Shown: in pieces, positions 46,400 to 57,588 of the stretch
How the letters are laid out: each line of letters begins with the position of its first letter
Position numbering within the stretch: the first letter of the stretch is position 1
NCBI GenBank assembly: GCA_032622095.1
Contig: CP136061.1
Coordinates: forward strand, 55,191,762 to 55,255,761
DNA from: Siphonodentalium dalli
Taxonomy: Eukaryota > Mollusca > Scaphopoda > Gadilida > Siphonodentaliidae
Direction of reading: 5' to 3'
DNA: 64,000 bases
Translations under genes and position numbers: made by a program
The notes under the pieces: generated by a model
The model's database searches: none
Seen by the model: only the letters and a program-made list of their open reading frames with translations
Told to the model about the DNA's origin: nothing

Positions 46400-47025
46400 T
46401 GCAGAGTTCAGGAAAAATACATCAAACCTGGTGTGCCCCTTTAATTTTTCAATTCACATATGTAATCAATTGAAATCAATGTCGAAAAAGCTTTCCATTA
46501 ATATATAGATAAAAAAAACTAGACCTACAGTACTAAAAGTGTTATGAACAATTATTTTGTTCCCATAGACTGATACAGAGCTCTCAAGTTTTTAAAACTT
46601 TGAAAACCAAAGTTGTCTTCCCATGAAACCAACAAAATTCCAATGGTAATGCTATTAAACAATGAAACCAGATTATGCCTTTAAGATGAAATTTAAATAA
46701 CCATGCATATAAAATATAATAGTATAAACATTCCACCTATGATATGGCCAGAGATACTTATAGAGTATAAAGTATATCTGATACAGCCAACACATCTCCT
46801 AGCAGTTAATTAACTCAATACAAGATAACCAACTTCATGGTATTGTAACCGGATACTAACTCTGTGTGAGAAGACACAAGAGAGAGACAACTTCATGGTA
46901 TTGTAACTGGATAATATATCTGTGTGAGAAGACACAAGAGAGAGACAACTTCATAGCATCCTGAACCTGATTTATTAGATACTATCTAGACAGTGCCACC
47001 TGTGTATCTTTGATATATTTTAGCG
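46400..47025. other. AT-rich DNA with a small duplication
   Basis: A unit of about 60 bp (ACAACTTCATGGTATTGTAA to GAAGACACAAGAGAGAG) is duplicated at about 46830-46950. No gene recognised. Confidence 0.5.
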
Positions 47026-47029
47026 ATGA

Positions 47030-47605
47030 ATAAAATAATCAAAGGGCCATAACTCCAGTAAAAAGTACCGGATCAAACCCATATTCGAACTCCATCTGTA
47101 TTTTGAGTTGAGAAACTCACATACCAAATTTGTTTCCTATCAGTTGAAAAATTGTTGATTTATCGAAGCATTCATGAATTCTATGTCAAAGGGCCATAAC
47201 TCCATTAAAAAATATCGAATCAAACCCATATTCGAACTCGATATGTATTTTGGGTTGAGCAACTCACATACCAAATTTGGTTATGGTCAGATAATTTATT
47301 TTTGAGTTATGGCAGCATGCATAAATTCTAAGTTGAAAAATGGCCATAACTCCGTTAAAAAAACTCGGATCAAACCCATATTCGAACTCGATCTGTATTT
47401 GGTGCTGAGAAATTCATATACAAAATTTGGTTCCGATCAGATAGAAAATACTTCAGTTATCGCACCATGTGTAAAGTGTCTACAGACAGACAGACATACA
47501 GACAGACAGACAGACAGACAGACGGACGGACGGACTAACGACGAGTGGTCAATCCGGGCAACAACACTATGTTTACCATACTATGGTATGGGTAAACATA
47601 AAAAC
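47030..47605. repeat. CCATAACTC repeat, three units, with GGAC tail and hairpin
   Basis: Units with AGGGCCATAACTCC, CAAACCCATATTCGAACTC and CATACCAAATTTGGTT; a CAGACAGACAGACGGACGGA tract at 47490-47535; terminal hairpin TTTACCATACTATGGTATGG then GTAAACATAAAAA. Confidence 0.85.
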
Positions 47606-47699
47606 AAACTGGATAAAACGTTAGGGTCATGTTATAACTCAAAACTATCACCAAGTAATCATAGTAATAATTTTGATGCCCATGAAAAATGTAAGATTC

Positions 47700-47920
47700 C
47701 CTGGCACTAAACCTACAAAATAAGTCTGTTAAAGAATATAAGAAAAAATTATTAAAATTGTAAAAAATTGTAAAAAATAATAACAAATGATGAAAAATTG
47801 TTAGGCCAATGGATTCTCTTATATATGCGAGGCGACCTATGGTCGACTCGCATATATAAGAGAATGCATTGGCACAGGGTATATGGGTTGATACAAAAAT
47901 CGGACTTGGCACTGAAAGGG
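47700..47920. mobile_element. Family F MITE, left end eroded
   Basis: Right end GGACTTGGCACTGAAAGGG/TTAA (47921-47924). Palindromic module at about 47805-47878. The left CCCTTTCAGTGCC is not readable. Confidence 0.7.
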
Positions 47921-47924
47921 TTAA

Positions 47925-48245
47925 GGGATTATCTCTTAATATACTCAACAGAATATATGCAACAAATGAATGAATTTGAGCCATGAATGAGTGCAGAATA
48001 ATATCATGTGCTCTATGAACGATGTAAACAACATGGTAATTATAATGAAAATGAATGTACACATGTATGATGAGCCATAGACTCATTATCATTGTAATTA
48101 CCATGTTGTTTACATCGATCATAGAGCACATGAGTGTATTTTTCACTAATCCATAGCTCATTCATTTGTTGCATATATATTCTGTTGAGTATATAGGTAA
48201 TAGGAGATAGTCCCATAAATGGCCAGATTTAATGTACAGTACCCC
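47925..48245. mobile_element. Fold-back MITE (family H)
   Basis: Arms from ACTCAACAGAATATATGCAA to AACATGGTAATTATAATGA, about 125 bp with small interruptions, and the inverse at 48070-48190; ends near GTACCCCTTTAA. It abuts the family F copy at a shared TTAA. Confidence 0.75.
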
Positions 48246-48254
48246 TTTAAATAC

Positions 48255-48610
48255 CTTGAATATTCAGAATATTAAATCTCCAAACATACGTCCCTGCATA
48301 CAAAGCTGTGGAGAGCATGGAAATCTGGACTAACTTAATTGTGTGGCGATAGAGTATTAAGTACTTAAAGAGACCAATCGACCAGCGAGACAGGACCGGC
48401 ATGAAAAATCAATGGAGTCGATTTCTTGGTATAAACACGTCATTATAATGCAGTCTATAACCTACCTGCCTTCAATAACTCTCAAAGCTGGACCAGTTCA
48501 CACACCAACTGATAGAGTACCACAGGTAAACTGGTGCATGCCAATTAATCGAGCTTAGTTAAAACATACAGATTTGTACCCGATTACTGCATGGGGATCG
48601 ATATTCCATA
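48255..48610. other. No feature recognised
   Basis: AT-rich DNA between two MITEs; no exon or repeat identified. Confidence 0.4.
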
Positions 48611-48618
48611 GGCATCTA

Positions 48619-48831
48619 CAGTAATGCCCTGCATAATCGACTCCTTAACCACAGAAGAATTATGGGTAATTTTTCAGGATTTAGTCGGAAATATGGCTTG
48701 TTGCCATTTATTGGAAAGCTCTCAGTTAGAGCTTTCCGATGAATGGCAACAAGCCATTTTTCCGACTAAATCCTGAAAAATTACCCATAATTCTGCTGTG
48801 GTTAAGGAGTCGATTATGCAGGGCATTACTG
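48619..48831. mobile_element. Fold-back MITE (family C), TA-flanked, complete
   Basis: TA/CAGTAATGCCCTGCATAATC to GGGCATTACTG/TA, 213 bp, arms nearly perfectly complementary. Confidence 0.88.
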
Positions 48832-49092
48832 TAATTTGGACATGATGTTAATGAGGAAGAAATAGTAAAGCGTACTGAAAGCGTCCGGGAAGGATGAGAT
48901 AAGGTTTTCCAGAGAAAGGCACACATGATAATTCAGATTCGCAGGCATTCCTAAATGCTGAAAGTGATCAATAGGTAGAAAATATATTAAACATTAAAAA
49001 TTTAAATTACATTAAAAAGGTATTAATAATAAAGCAGAATTTTAATAAATTTAAATTTACCACAATTAATTAAAAATGAACTACCTGAATAG

Positions 49093-49505
49093 CAGGCCTC
49101 AAAATATGGTGCCAGACATTTGCAGAATGATCGAGGTCCCCAGAAGGTGATTTCAGTGACGTTATCACACATAGTGGGCTAGCATCACTGAATTCACCTT
49201 TTGGGAACCTAATTCTGCATGGAATTTACTATTGGAGACATCGACTCAGGTTTAAGTTCCCAGATGGTGAAGATGGTGTACCCATTGGGCATCTTGTTCA
49301 TGCATTGTGTCGTCTGACAATTTGGGGATATAGAGAAACAAATACCAGTAATAAAGATACTTTCTAGAGAAGATGAGGCCTAAGCAGAATAAGGTCCTCA
49401 AAGGGTGAATTTAGTAATGCTAGCCTGCTGTGCGGGGTAGCATCACTGAATTCACCCTCTGGGAACCTCATTCTGCAAATTTCTGGCACCATATTTTAAG
49501 GCCTG
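49093..49505. mobile_element. hAT-like MITE, subtype of family D
   Basis: Ends CAGGCCTCAAAATATGGTGC and its inverse, different from the CAAGCCTG ends, but the inner hairpins and centre are family D. No clear target duplication. Confidence 0.75.
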
Positions 49506-49667
49506 TATAGAAGCTCCTTTTCCCCTGTACTGACAGTCAGTTCCCTTGATTTTTCCTCTTTGTTGATGATTCAGAGGCATAATTTTGTTCACCCTGGAGA
49601 TATGCATTAATGCCAGAAGTATATGACCCTTTAACCACAGCAGAATTATGGTAAATTTTTCAAGATT

Positions 49668-49932
49668 TAATATACTGGTTGATAATTCAGGGATATAGTA
49701 TTGTGTCCTAAATAATCGACCTTTAACCACAGCAGAATTATGGGAAATTTTTCAGGATTTAGTCGGAAATATGGCTTGTTGCCATTCAGTGAGAGTTTCC
49801 GAAGAATGGCAACAAGCCATATTTCCCCGACTAAATCCTGAAAAATTTCCCATAATTCTGCTGTTGTTTAGGGGTCGATTATTTAGGACATTACTGTACA
49901 ATACTATATCCCTGAATTATCAACCAGTATAC
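49668..49932. mobile_element. Family C fold-back MITE within a longer palindrome
   Basis: The C element (about 49701-49897) has flanks that are themselves inverse copies: ATACTGGTTGATAATTCAGG on the left and its complement on the right. The palindrome therefore extends about 33 bp beyond each end. A partial arm also precedes it at 49630-49667. Confidence 0.75.
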
Positions 49933-49939
49933 TTATTGG

Positions 49940-50235
49940 AACAAAGCTAAATTTAGTATTAGGAAATAACATGAAAAATTTTTGTACAAAATTTTGGATA
50001 GCAGATAACAAGACATAGAACTTGGAGTCCACCCTAATCTCCTCCCTCCCCACCACATTCAAAGTGTCATGTCACGTTCTCGTTAGTTATATTTGACGTT
50101 CTGGTTGTGCATTTTTATGCTGACCAATTTCAACACATAATGGAGCATATTTCAAAGTAATTATATTATTTTCAACGTTATCACTTAGGCCATTTGTTCA
50201 AATCCACATGTTTCCATCGTGGACTTTGTAACTCG
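49940..50235. other. No feature recognised
   Basis: Unique-looking AT-rich DNA. Confidence 0.4.
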
Positions 50236-50237
50236 AA

Positions 50238-50440
50238 ATTGTTATCTGGTGGAGTTGCCAGTTACTCGCCGATGGCCGGTGGTTTGCCGCACATGGTTGA
50301 CGAATTTATCAGCCATTGAAATCACTGTTAGATTAGTCGCAAGTGTGCGGAATTCCTCCTCCACTAAAACTGGCAGTGTCGTGATATGGCCTTAGTTACT
50401 AAAGCGACAATAAACCACAATCAATCAATCAATCAACTTA
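50238..50440 (+). repeat. SINE-like fragment with AATC tail
   Basis: GAATTCCTCCTCCACTAAAA, then CTGGCAGTGTCGTGATATGG, ACTAAAGCGACAATAAACC and an AATC tail (50420-50436). The order 'CTCCACTAAAACTGG ... GTTAAA/ATAAACC ... (AATC)n' resembles SINEs widespread in molluscs and relatives, as I recall. No RNA polymerase III boxes were confirmed. Confidence 0.5.
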
Positions 50441-50444
50441 GGCC

Positions 50445-51318
50445 ATTCAACAAAACAAGAAGTGTGAACTCTTGCGGTGACGCCATTAAAAGAAAATAAT
50501 GACACTTTTTCACCCCATGTTTAATAGAAATTTCGCAGAGGTGTACTTTTGTGCAACACTTTTCTCACAACAACATGGCATATATGCTCCAATTCTATCG
50601 ATATGACTGAATAATTGGCATAATTGATAACGTAGAGAAATAATAGAATTACTTGGAAATATGCTCAATTTTAAATTGAAATTCAGCAGCGTTAAAATAA
50701 TGCACACCGAGAACGCAACATATACATAACAACCAAGAACATGACATGACATCAAACCCATTCAAGTGATTACAGAGTGTGAAATCGGGGCTACAAAATT
50801 TAGGACAAGAAGATAAAACTTTTGTTAAAGCCAACCCCACCACCTTTTTTCAGCAAACAACATTTTGTGGTTGAAAATACAATACATATCCAAATAGTCT
50901 ATCATCGATTCGTTATTGATCAATTGATCACAACAAGCTGAATCGATGAGATGATCTCAGAAAATAAAATCGTCATATTTTATTCATAGAATTGGCACAC
51001 TGTTCATAAAAGCATGAGGTTCTCTTTGAATTATATAAATAAATCGTCCTGAGCAGTATTTTTTCTGTTGAGAGCTGATGATCAACTTGCACCTGAGGCC
51101 AATATACAGACATACACTGAGAGAGTGTATATCAGTAAACATAGGGATACACATTTAATTTTACCACTCATAGATGAGTACAGCCAGATAGAAAACTGCA
51201 TACTGACAACCATGCAAATACTAGGATGTCATAAATTTTATATCAGGAAGTTAATGACTAAAATTCAAACTTATTTTCTGAGATTAAAGGTGGCCTTAAG
51301 ATACAGATCTTGAAACCT
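50445..51318. other. No gene recognised
   Basis: AT-rich DNA; an 81-residue frame at 51068-51313 on the + strand has no recognisable motif and no promoter or splice context. Confidence 0.4.
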
Positions 51319-51321
51319 TAA

Positions 51322-51688
51322 AGACATATTATGGGCTTATTCGGTTGTGGGAAACTTATAAGTTAGTACTCAAGATCTATTCCACCTGGGGGAATGTAGC
51401 ATTCTACTAACATCGCAGAAAAATTCAAACAAATCGACCGCACCATTCCATAGAAAACATCGTCTGAACTACTCTCATTTGTAAATATTTACGTCTCGAT
51501 TTGGGATGCAAATATCGACGATAAACCGACGCAAACATTTTCGCCAACAAGAATCACTGCATTTAATTAATTTATAACAATGACGGTGTGTGTTGTCAAT
51601 TTGGATATAATATTAGTAAAGTAACTACTTTGAGCAAGAGTATTCTCCATTTCTATTTTATCACCGAAGCGGAGTGTTTCACATCACT
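51322..51688. mobile_element. TTAA-flanked MITE (family A), complete
   Basis: TTAA/AGACATATTATGGGCTTA to GTGTTTCACATCACT/TTAA, 367 bp. A second, short family A start (AAGACATTCTGTGGACTTAA) follows at about 51748. Confidence 0.88.
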
Positions 51689-51749
51689 TTAAGATAGACC
51701 TTCAAACCTTAAGACACCGGTACAGACCTTCAAACCTTCAAGACTTAAA

Positions 51750-52270
51750 GACATTCTGTGGACTTAATTCAGTACATAAACTGATCGATCTTGTTGGGGA
51801 AAATATAAATAATGTCAGCTCTACCATTTCAGAGAACACAAAGTCTGAACTATGCATAAATAGAGGATCTACAACGAGTCCCCAGTTTATCAAAATTTAC
51901 AAAATTTGTCCAGTAAATGTTACAGGATGAATTTGTAAATATTGCTAAAAACTGGGGACGAGTTGTATATATATATATTTTATTCAGTACTTGCTCCAAA
52001 ACATTCATAAAACATACTTAAATCACCAAATGTGATGTGCAACAGCGGCTTCTAAAAGGCATGGGATGACATTTCACGTAACTATGGGTTGTTTGTACGG
52101 ATAAAGAAATACTCCATAGATACATGTAAATAAGACTCTTTGACATATTTAATGGCGTAAATTTAATGAAATAAAGTTTCAAACATATATCGATATCACT
52201 TACAGAGACTGATTCTACTTCATTCCACATCTCCCGATTCCGAATCATGCTCGTGTAACAATAATACATT
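51750..52270. other. Family A remnant and AT-rich DNA
   Basis: The first 90 bp resemble family A. An inverse pair ACAACGAGTCCCCAGTTT (51871) and AAACTGGGGACGAGTTGT (51950) makes a small hairpin. No gene recognised. Confidence 0.45.
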
Positions 52271-52278
52271 TGGATATA

Positions 52279-52495
52279 CAGTAATGTTCTAAATAATTGA
52301 CTCCTTAACCACAGCAGAATTATGGGTAACTTTTTAGGATATAGTTTCGGAAATATGGCTTGTTGCCATTCATCAGAAAGCTCTCAGTGAGAGAGCTTTC
52401 CGATGAATGGCAACAAGCCATATTTCCGACTAAATCCTGAAAAGTTACCCATAATTCTGCTGTGGTTAAGGATTCGATTATTTAGAACACTACTG
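52279..52495. mobile_element. Fold-back MITE (family C), TA-flanked, complete
   Basis: TA/CAGTAATGTTCTAAATAATT to GAACACTACTG/TA, 217 bp with long complementary arms. Confidence 0.88.
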
Positions 52496-52806
52496 TACAT
52501 GGGATCGGTCCCTGTTATGCAACAACCATTGCATATTGATCGTTATTATTGAATGGGTTTAGTGAATGGAATAAAGGTCGGATCATGTAATAAATGTAAA
52601 TATTTACTCCTTTATTCAGGATGAGTTACTGGGTGATAAATATAAAACAATGATTCCGCCAACAATAGTCACTGCATGTAAATCATTTATATCAATGGTG
52701 CTATTCTCTGCCTATTTGGATATCAAATTTATGAAAATAACAAATTTGGGAAAGGTTAAATGCTATTCTGTTGTGGAAACCCCAGCATTGTTGCATATCA
52801 CTATAA

Positions 52807-53181
52807 CCCTTCCATGACTGGAGCTTCCTGAAATTTTACGAAAACCCTGTGCCAATGCATTCTCTTATATATGCGGGTCGCCCATATGGCGCCTCACATA
52901 TACAAGAGAATGCATTGTCCTAACAATATTTACCTTGACCTTGTAAGCCAGTGCATTCTCTTACATATGAGAGGATCCCTATGGGAGACTCAGATATATA
53001 AGAGAATGCACTGGCACAGGGTTTCTTAATGCTGCACAGGCACAGGATCATTAATGTTGCAACAGCGCAGTGCATTCTCTTATATGTGAGAGGCTCCCTA
53101 TGGGAGACTCAGATATATAAGTGATAGCACTGGCACAGGGTTTCTTAATGCTGCACCAGCGCAGCTCCGGTCATGAAAGGG
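52807..53181. mobile_element. TTAA-type MITE (family B) with three palindromic modules
   Basis: CCCTTCCATGACTGGAGCTT to AGCTCCGGTCATGAAAGGG/TTAA; the left TTAA has decayed to ATAA. Modules at about 52850-52920, 52950-53025 and 53068-53135. CTTAATGCTGCACCAGCGC near the right end is the family signature; part of it occurs twice, so the third module is a duplication. Confidence 0.85.
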
Positions 53182-53184
53182 TTA

Positions 53185-53476
53185 AGATACGTACATTGAC
53201 AGAACAATGGAATTATATCCCAAAACAACACTCTGACATCAAAATTAGGGTACCAAATGGTTCAACAAAATAAGATTTACACAGATTTATCTCCACTTTA
53301 ATGTGACCTTCCCCAAAAGACAATGAAACCAGTTTTATATCTAGTATTAAATAAGCTGGTAACCAGCATGTTTGAACCACAAATTATTTAAACCAATAGA
53401 CAGGTAATTGGGACCAGATCAGTACATATGCACTAACTTATTTTAAGGTGGTGCTCTCGTGCTCATATTTTTCTCC
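53185..53476. other. No feature recognised
   Basis: AT-rich DNA before repeat N copy 3. Confidence 0.4.
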
Positions 53477-53675
53477 TTTAAAAGCTCATTTAATTTTTTA
53501 GTCCCCGATTATTTATATACAGAGTCAGTGTTATTGACTATTGTTGGCATGAAATAAAACCCAAAATATATATATTCCAACAGGATATAGAAAAGATGTG
53601 GCCTATGAGTGTCCACCAAGTTATAGAGATTCCCAGATTCAGCCACAAATTCCCCTGTTGTTAACCCATAATGCA
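53477..53675. repeat. Dispersed repeat N, copy 3, left part
   Basis: TATTGACTATTGTTGGCATG, TATATTCCAACAGGATATAG and GTGGCCTATGAGTGTCC match copy 2. It stops at CCCATAATGCA, in the middle of the consensus AATGCATCATAATTC; the rest resumes at 55561. Confidence 0.7.
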
Positions 53676-55560
53676 ATTGACGAATCTCAGATTATTGACT
53701 GACAGTGGTAACTGACCAATCGCGTTACAGCTAATGAAGTTCAAGGACGATGCATTCCAAAACAAAAGAACCTCTCGATGATGCATTTACACCCGTTTTA
53801 AAACGTTGTTTAACACAATAATATAACTTCTTTCCGAGATTTTAAAGATGTCTAGGTGTGCATATGCATCTTGTAATAGTGACAGTCGTTATATAAAAAA
53901 ATTGGAGCCAGATTCTAACGGTAAATCAACAGTGATATTTTGGCCATTTCCGAAGCCGAAAACCAACAATGAACGATGTTTACGTTGGATCAGACTGTGT
54001 AACAAAAGTCACGAAAACTTCAAATATCGACAGGATTACAAGGAATACATGTTTGTTCAAAGGTAGGTTAATATAGTTTATATATATATATCGGATTTTT
54101 AAGTGATATAGTTTGCTAAAATAACTTTCGTTTCAAAGAGGGACAACAAAACAGAACAATGATGCAAACAAATCATCACCGTTCTTTTTCGGTAGACAAC
54201 GCCTCAAAGAAATCCAACCTTCTACAATATTATACCGGATTCAGTAATTATCGAAGGAGCAGTTCTATCTGACATTAATTATGTAGCCTAAGACAAAACT
54301 TCGACTTTAGACGATGCGTATTATAAACACTACCGAGATTCGACTACATAAACCGGCATCGTTGAATGTACAAAGTCAAACTTAATAGTGACTAAAAATC
54401 TATAATAGAAATTAGAGCAAAACATATTGTTATTAGTCGATGCATGGATGCAGATAGTTGGTTGGAAGTACTAACAATTTAAACAATATCTTTCTTCAAG
54501 AAGGCATATAAGTTTATCACTTCCGTGTTATTAAAGCTCATTTTGTTATATTATGCAACAACTAAGCTCTATTATTTCTCTAGTGTCGATTACCAATGCC
54601 TTCGCGCATCAAACGTGTGAAAAATCAAATGAAATTCAGCCTCGTTTCCTGTGTGTTAATCCGACACATCCGTTATAGGTTGTGACATCCATTAGTTTAT
54701 AACCTCTTTGAGACCAACATATCAGGTTGAATAACACGGATGCTTGTCCCGGCGATTCGAAATAGCCATCGGCTTGACATTACACTCAAAACCAAACACC
54801 ATATACTTTAAGAACAGTTTGTTTTGCTTCCTTTGTGTGACGTCACATCGGTACATCAAAGAAAAAAGCCGACACATAACTCAGATGAATGGTTGTAACT
54901 TTATGACAAAATCTGATTAGCACGTGCACTGCTTTCTGACGTCATTTATGTTATGATTGCGTGTGGAAATTAAGATTGAAAGGGAGGGCTACTTTCACTA
55001 CGTACAGCCTTCATAATTGGCTACGGCAATCAGCATTGCCGAAGCAATTTGCTGAAGCAAACTGGGCCACGGCATACTATTGCCGTAGCAGATTGCCGAA
55101 GCCAAACAATCTGAATTAAGAGGGCTGCTACGTATATACATTGGCCCCTACATGTTATCCTTTACAAATAGTTTTTCTCACTTCATAATCATTGCTAGGA
55201 CCGACGAGCGTTATCGTGCGAATTTCATTCACACCGAAGAAAAAGAAATCACTTAGGAAAAATTATTTCGCATAATTTTTGTCTCAGGCTGGCACATTAT
55301 TAATTTTTATTGGGTGCAGACGTGTCCTGGAACATGAATTGATTCAGTCTTAAATCATATCAAAACATTATATTGTTTCCCTCATTTGTATACCGTTTTT
55401 TATTTTATGCCCAAACAATTCTGGAAGTTAGCACCATGCACTCGCTCTAGTTCACAGCCTCATAAGCCGCCCAGCCGCCAGCGCTTGTAAGAGTTAGCGA
55501 CAGTATCTAGGAAGTCATTACGGAGGCGTGGTTAAATCGGGAATGAGATTCCCAAATTAG
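53676..55560. mobile_element. Probable 1.9-kb insertion carrying a THAP exon
   Basis: It interrupts repeat N, which is continuous at 32750-33190 and 35275-35580. The ends show GAATCTCA close to both borders in inverted orientation (53681 and about 55545). A few target bases (TCAT) appear lost. A CCAAT box (GACCAATCGCG, about 53715) lies upstream of the THAP start. An internal inverted repeat of GGCTACGGCAATC/GATTGCCGAAGCC type is at 55018-55108. No transposase core was found. Confidence 0.5.
53848..54062 (+). CDS. Probable first exon of a THAP-type zinc-finger protein
   Basis: Encodes 71 residues plus two bases, ending at a donor AAAG/GTAGGT; unspliced, the frame stops at once (TAG 54064-54066). 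C4 and C9 (CAYASC), the FPKP motif at 34-37 and the tryptophan in RWIRLC (W47) follow the order of a THAP domain (C-x(2-4)-C, FP, W). The closing C-x2-H pair is absent and should be in a downstream exon, which I could not find. THAP domains bind DNA and occur in host transcription factors and in P-element- and Kolobok-type transposases. Because this exon lies in a segment that splits a dispersed repeat, a transposon origin is more likely than a conserved host gene. The ATG is preceded by a CCAAT box about 130 bp upstream and no earlier in-frame ATG was chosen. Confidence 0.6.
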
Positions 55561-55780
55561 AATTCAAACTTAGAGATAGAGTTATTCCCCCTCCATTGAG
55601 AATAATAGACTTTGCAGTACAGCCCTGATCAAAATTAAGCACAGACCACAGCTCGGTACCTTGACAAAAACAATATGTTCACAGTTTATTAGACCGGATA
55701 AGTTGATAATACGATGTTTTGGAGCTTCCACTTTCAAATGGTATATAATATGAAATATGCTTTATGTAATGTGATCTGGG
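55561..55780. repeat. Dispersed repeat N, copy 3, right part
   Basis: Resumes at AATTCAAACTTAGAGATAG and continues through GTTCACAGTTTATTAGACCG, as in copy 1. Confidence 0.7.
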
Positions 55781-55806
55781 GATTCGAAGATTAATTGGAC
55801 ATTTAA

Positions 55807-56056
55807 CCCTTTCTATACTAAAGCATACATGTAATTGATGAGTAGTTTTCCCCCAGGAAATGTTCAAATAAAAGTTCAACAAACGACAATTTCTAAACAT
55901 TTCCCTCAATACATGTAAATAGGACTCCTTCAGATTTCTGCACTTTTATTTATCTGTTGTCTGCTTATATTCATGTACATCCATGCAAATCAATAATTGA
56001 CCATTCCAATGTAAACTTTTGAACTGACTGGGAGAATCCATTTAGTATGGAAATGG
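55807..56056. mobile_element. TTAA-type MITE (family I), complete
   Basis: TTAA/CCCTTTCTATACTAAAG to CATTTAGTATGGAAATGG/TTAA, 250 bp. Inner motifs AGGAAATGTTCAAATAAAAG and ACCATTCCAATGTAAACTT define the family. Confidence 0.82.
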
Positions 56057-56194
56057 TTAAAGTGCCTCAAGACATTCACGGCGGGTACAGCTGGAAAATC
56101 AGTTTCAGCCCTTTTAATTCAAATTGTTTGGCTTTGGCAATCTGCTATGGCAACCCTTTGCAGTGGCCCAGTTTGCTTCAGCAAATGGCTTCGG

Positions 56195-56442
56195 CTTCCT
56201 GAATTTTTGTGAAAACTCTGTGCCAATGTGTTCTCTTATATATGAGTCTCCCATAGGGAGAATATGAGTCTCCCATAGGGAGAATACATTGGCCTAACAA
56301 TATTTACCATGACCTTATAGCCAGTGCATTCTCTTATAGATGCGAGGCTCCCTATAGGAGACTCAACATATATACAATGTAAGAGAATGCAATGGCACAG
56401 GATCTTTAATGCTGCACCAGCGCAGCTGGTAACATGAAAAGG
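56195..56442. mobile_element. TTAA-type MITE (family B), left end eroded
   Basis: GGCTTCCTGAATTTTTGTGA to CAGCTGGTAACATGAAAAGG/TTAA (56443-56446); modules at about 56222-56290 and 56325-56398. It abuts a GCAATCTGC/GGCTTCGGC repeat also seen at 55020-55110. Confidence 0.7.
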
Positions 56443-56446
56443 TTAA

Positions 56447-56668
56447 AGACATATTGTACGTTTATAACACAATGTCTGAACTGCAAACAATTGTAAATTT
56501 ACTCCTCAATTCGGGACAAATCTTTCATGGATAAACAAACTGCAATGATTCCGCCAACAATAATCACTCCATATACATGTAATTCACAAATTTCGGGCAG
56601 CCAAATGGATATACAATTAATGAAAATAAGTAATTATTCTTGATTCGATCACAGCATTTCACATCACT
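56447..56668. mobile_element. TTAA-type MITE (family A), shortened
   Basis: TTAA/AGACATATTGTACGTTTA to TTTCACATCACT/TTAT. It begins at the TTAA that closes the preceding family B copy and is followed directly by a family I copy. Confidence 0.72.
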
Positions 56669-56672
56669 TTAT

Positions 56673-56920
56673 CCCTTTCTATACTAAATACTCATTGTTG
56701 AATGGTTCCCTTAGGAAATGTTCATATAATATCTGAACAATTCTCACCAATGGCAATGAATACATGTATGAATCATTCTGCCCGTGTAAATTATCTGTTT
56801 TTCTGTCTGCCGTCTGGTTTTATTATTAGTATATGAACACCCCTCCAAATGAATAATAGACCATTCCAATGTACCATACTTTTATAATTGAATGGGAGAA
56901 TCCATTTAGTATAGAAAGGG
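56673..56920. mobile_element. TTAA-type MITE (family I) flanked by TTAT
   Basis: CCCTTTCTATACTAAATAC to TTTAGTATAGAAAGGG, 16-bp near-perfect inverted ends; TTAT at both 56669-56672 and 56921-56924. The inside matches 55807-56056. Confidence 0.8.
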
Positions 56921-56957
56921 TTATTATATTTACAGGTATTACCAAAAAGAACATGAA

Positions 56958-57205
56958 ACAAGAGCATGCCTTTGGGGGCGTGGCATAATACGCCCATTTC
57001 TGGAGTAGAGTGGGGCACGGTTTAATTCATTTGTTTGAAACCTTTGACTTAAGACGAAATAATAACAAAAATAAAACATAATAACTTCAAGTGTGGTATT
57101 TTTGACTGAAAAATTCACATACAAATTTTTTTTATCAATCAGAAACCTCAAAATATAAACATTTTAAGTTGAAATTAATTATTTTTCAAACAGGCGTATA
57201 AAAAT
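56958..57205. repeat. Dispersed repeat J, short copy
   Basis: ACAAGAGCATGCC with GGCATAATACGCCC at the left and CAGGCGTATAAAAATAG at the right; the middle is shorter than in 30874-31250. Confidence 0.6.
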
Positions 57206-57318
57206 AGAACAAATTTGTTCTTATTTCCATTATCAATAATCGAAAAATATTAACTTTAAAATACAGATGATTATGATCAAATATGGGTCACTGCATACAT
57301 GTATTTCCTCAATAACTA

Positions 57319-57530
57319 CAGTAATGCCCTAAATAATCGACTCCTTAACCATAGCAGAATTATGGGTATTTTTCAGGATTTAGTCGGAAATATGGCTTGT
57401 TGCCATTCATCGGAAATCTCTCACTGAGAGCTTTCTGATGAAAGGCAACAATCCATATTTCCGACTAAATCCTGAAAAATAACCCGTAATTCTGCTGTGG
57501 TTAAGGAGTCAATTATTTAGGCCATTACTG
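57319..57530. mobile_element. Fold-back MITE (family C), TA-flanked, complete
   Basis: TA/CAGTAATGCCCTAAATAATC to GGCCATTACTG/TA, 212 bp with complementary arms. Confidence 0.88.
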
Positions 57531-57588
57531 TATTAGCAGCAGCAGTAGCTGGACTCAAGTCACTCTAAATTATATTTCTTGGTATTAA

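Noticed and set aside
47535-48161. 208-residue frame on the - strand, the second longest
   Set aside because: Runs through three different repeats (GGAC-tailed repeat, family F MITE, family H fold-back), so it is not a gene.
55016-55120. Hairpin of GCCGAAGC/GCTACGGC repeats as a possible ncRNA
   Set aside because: The same motif recurs at 56137-56210 beside a MITE, so it is better read as a repeat fragment.
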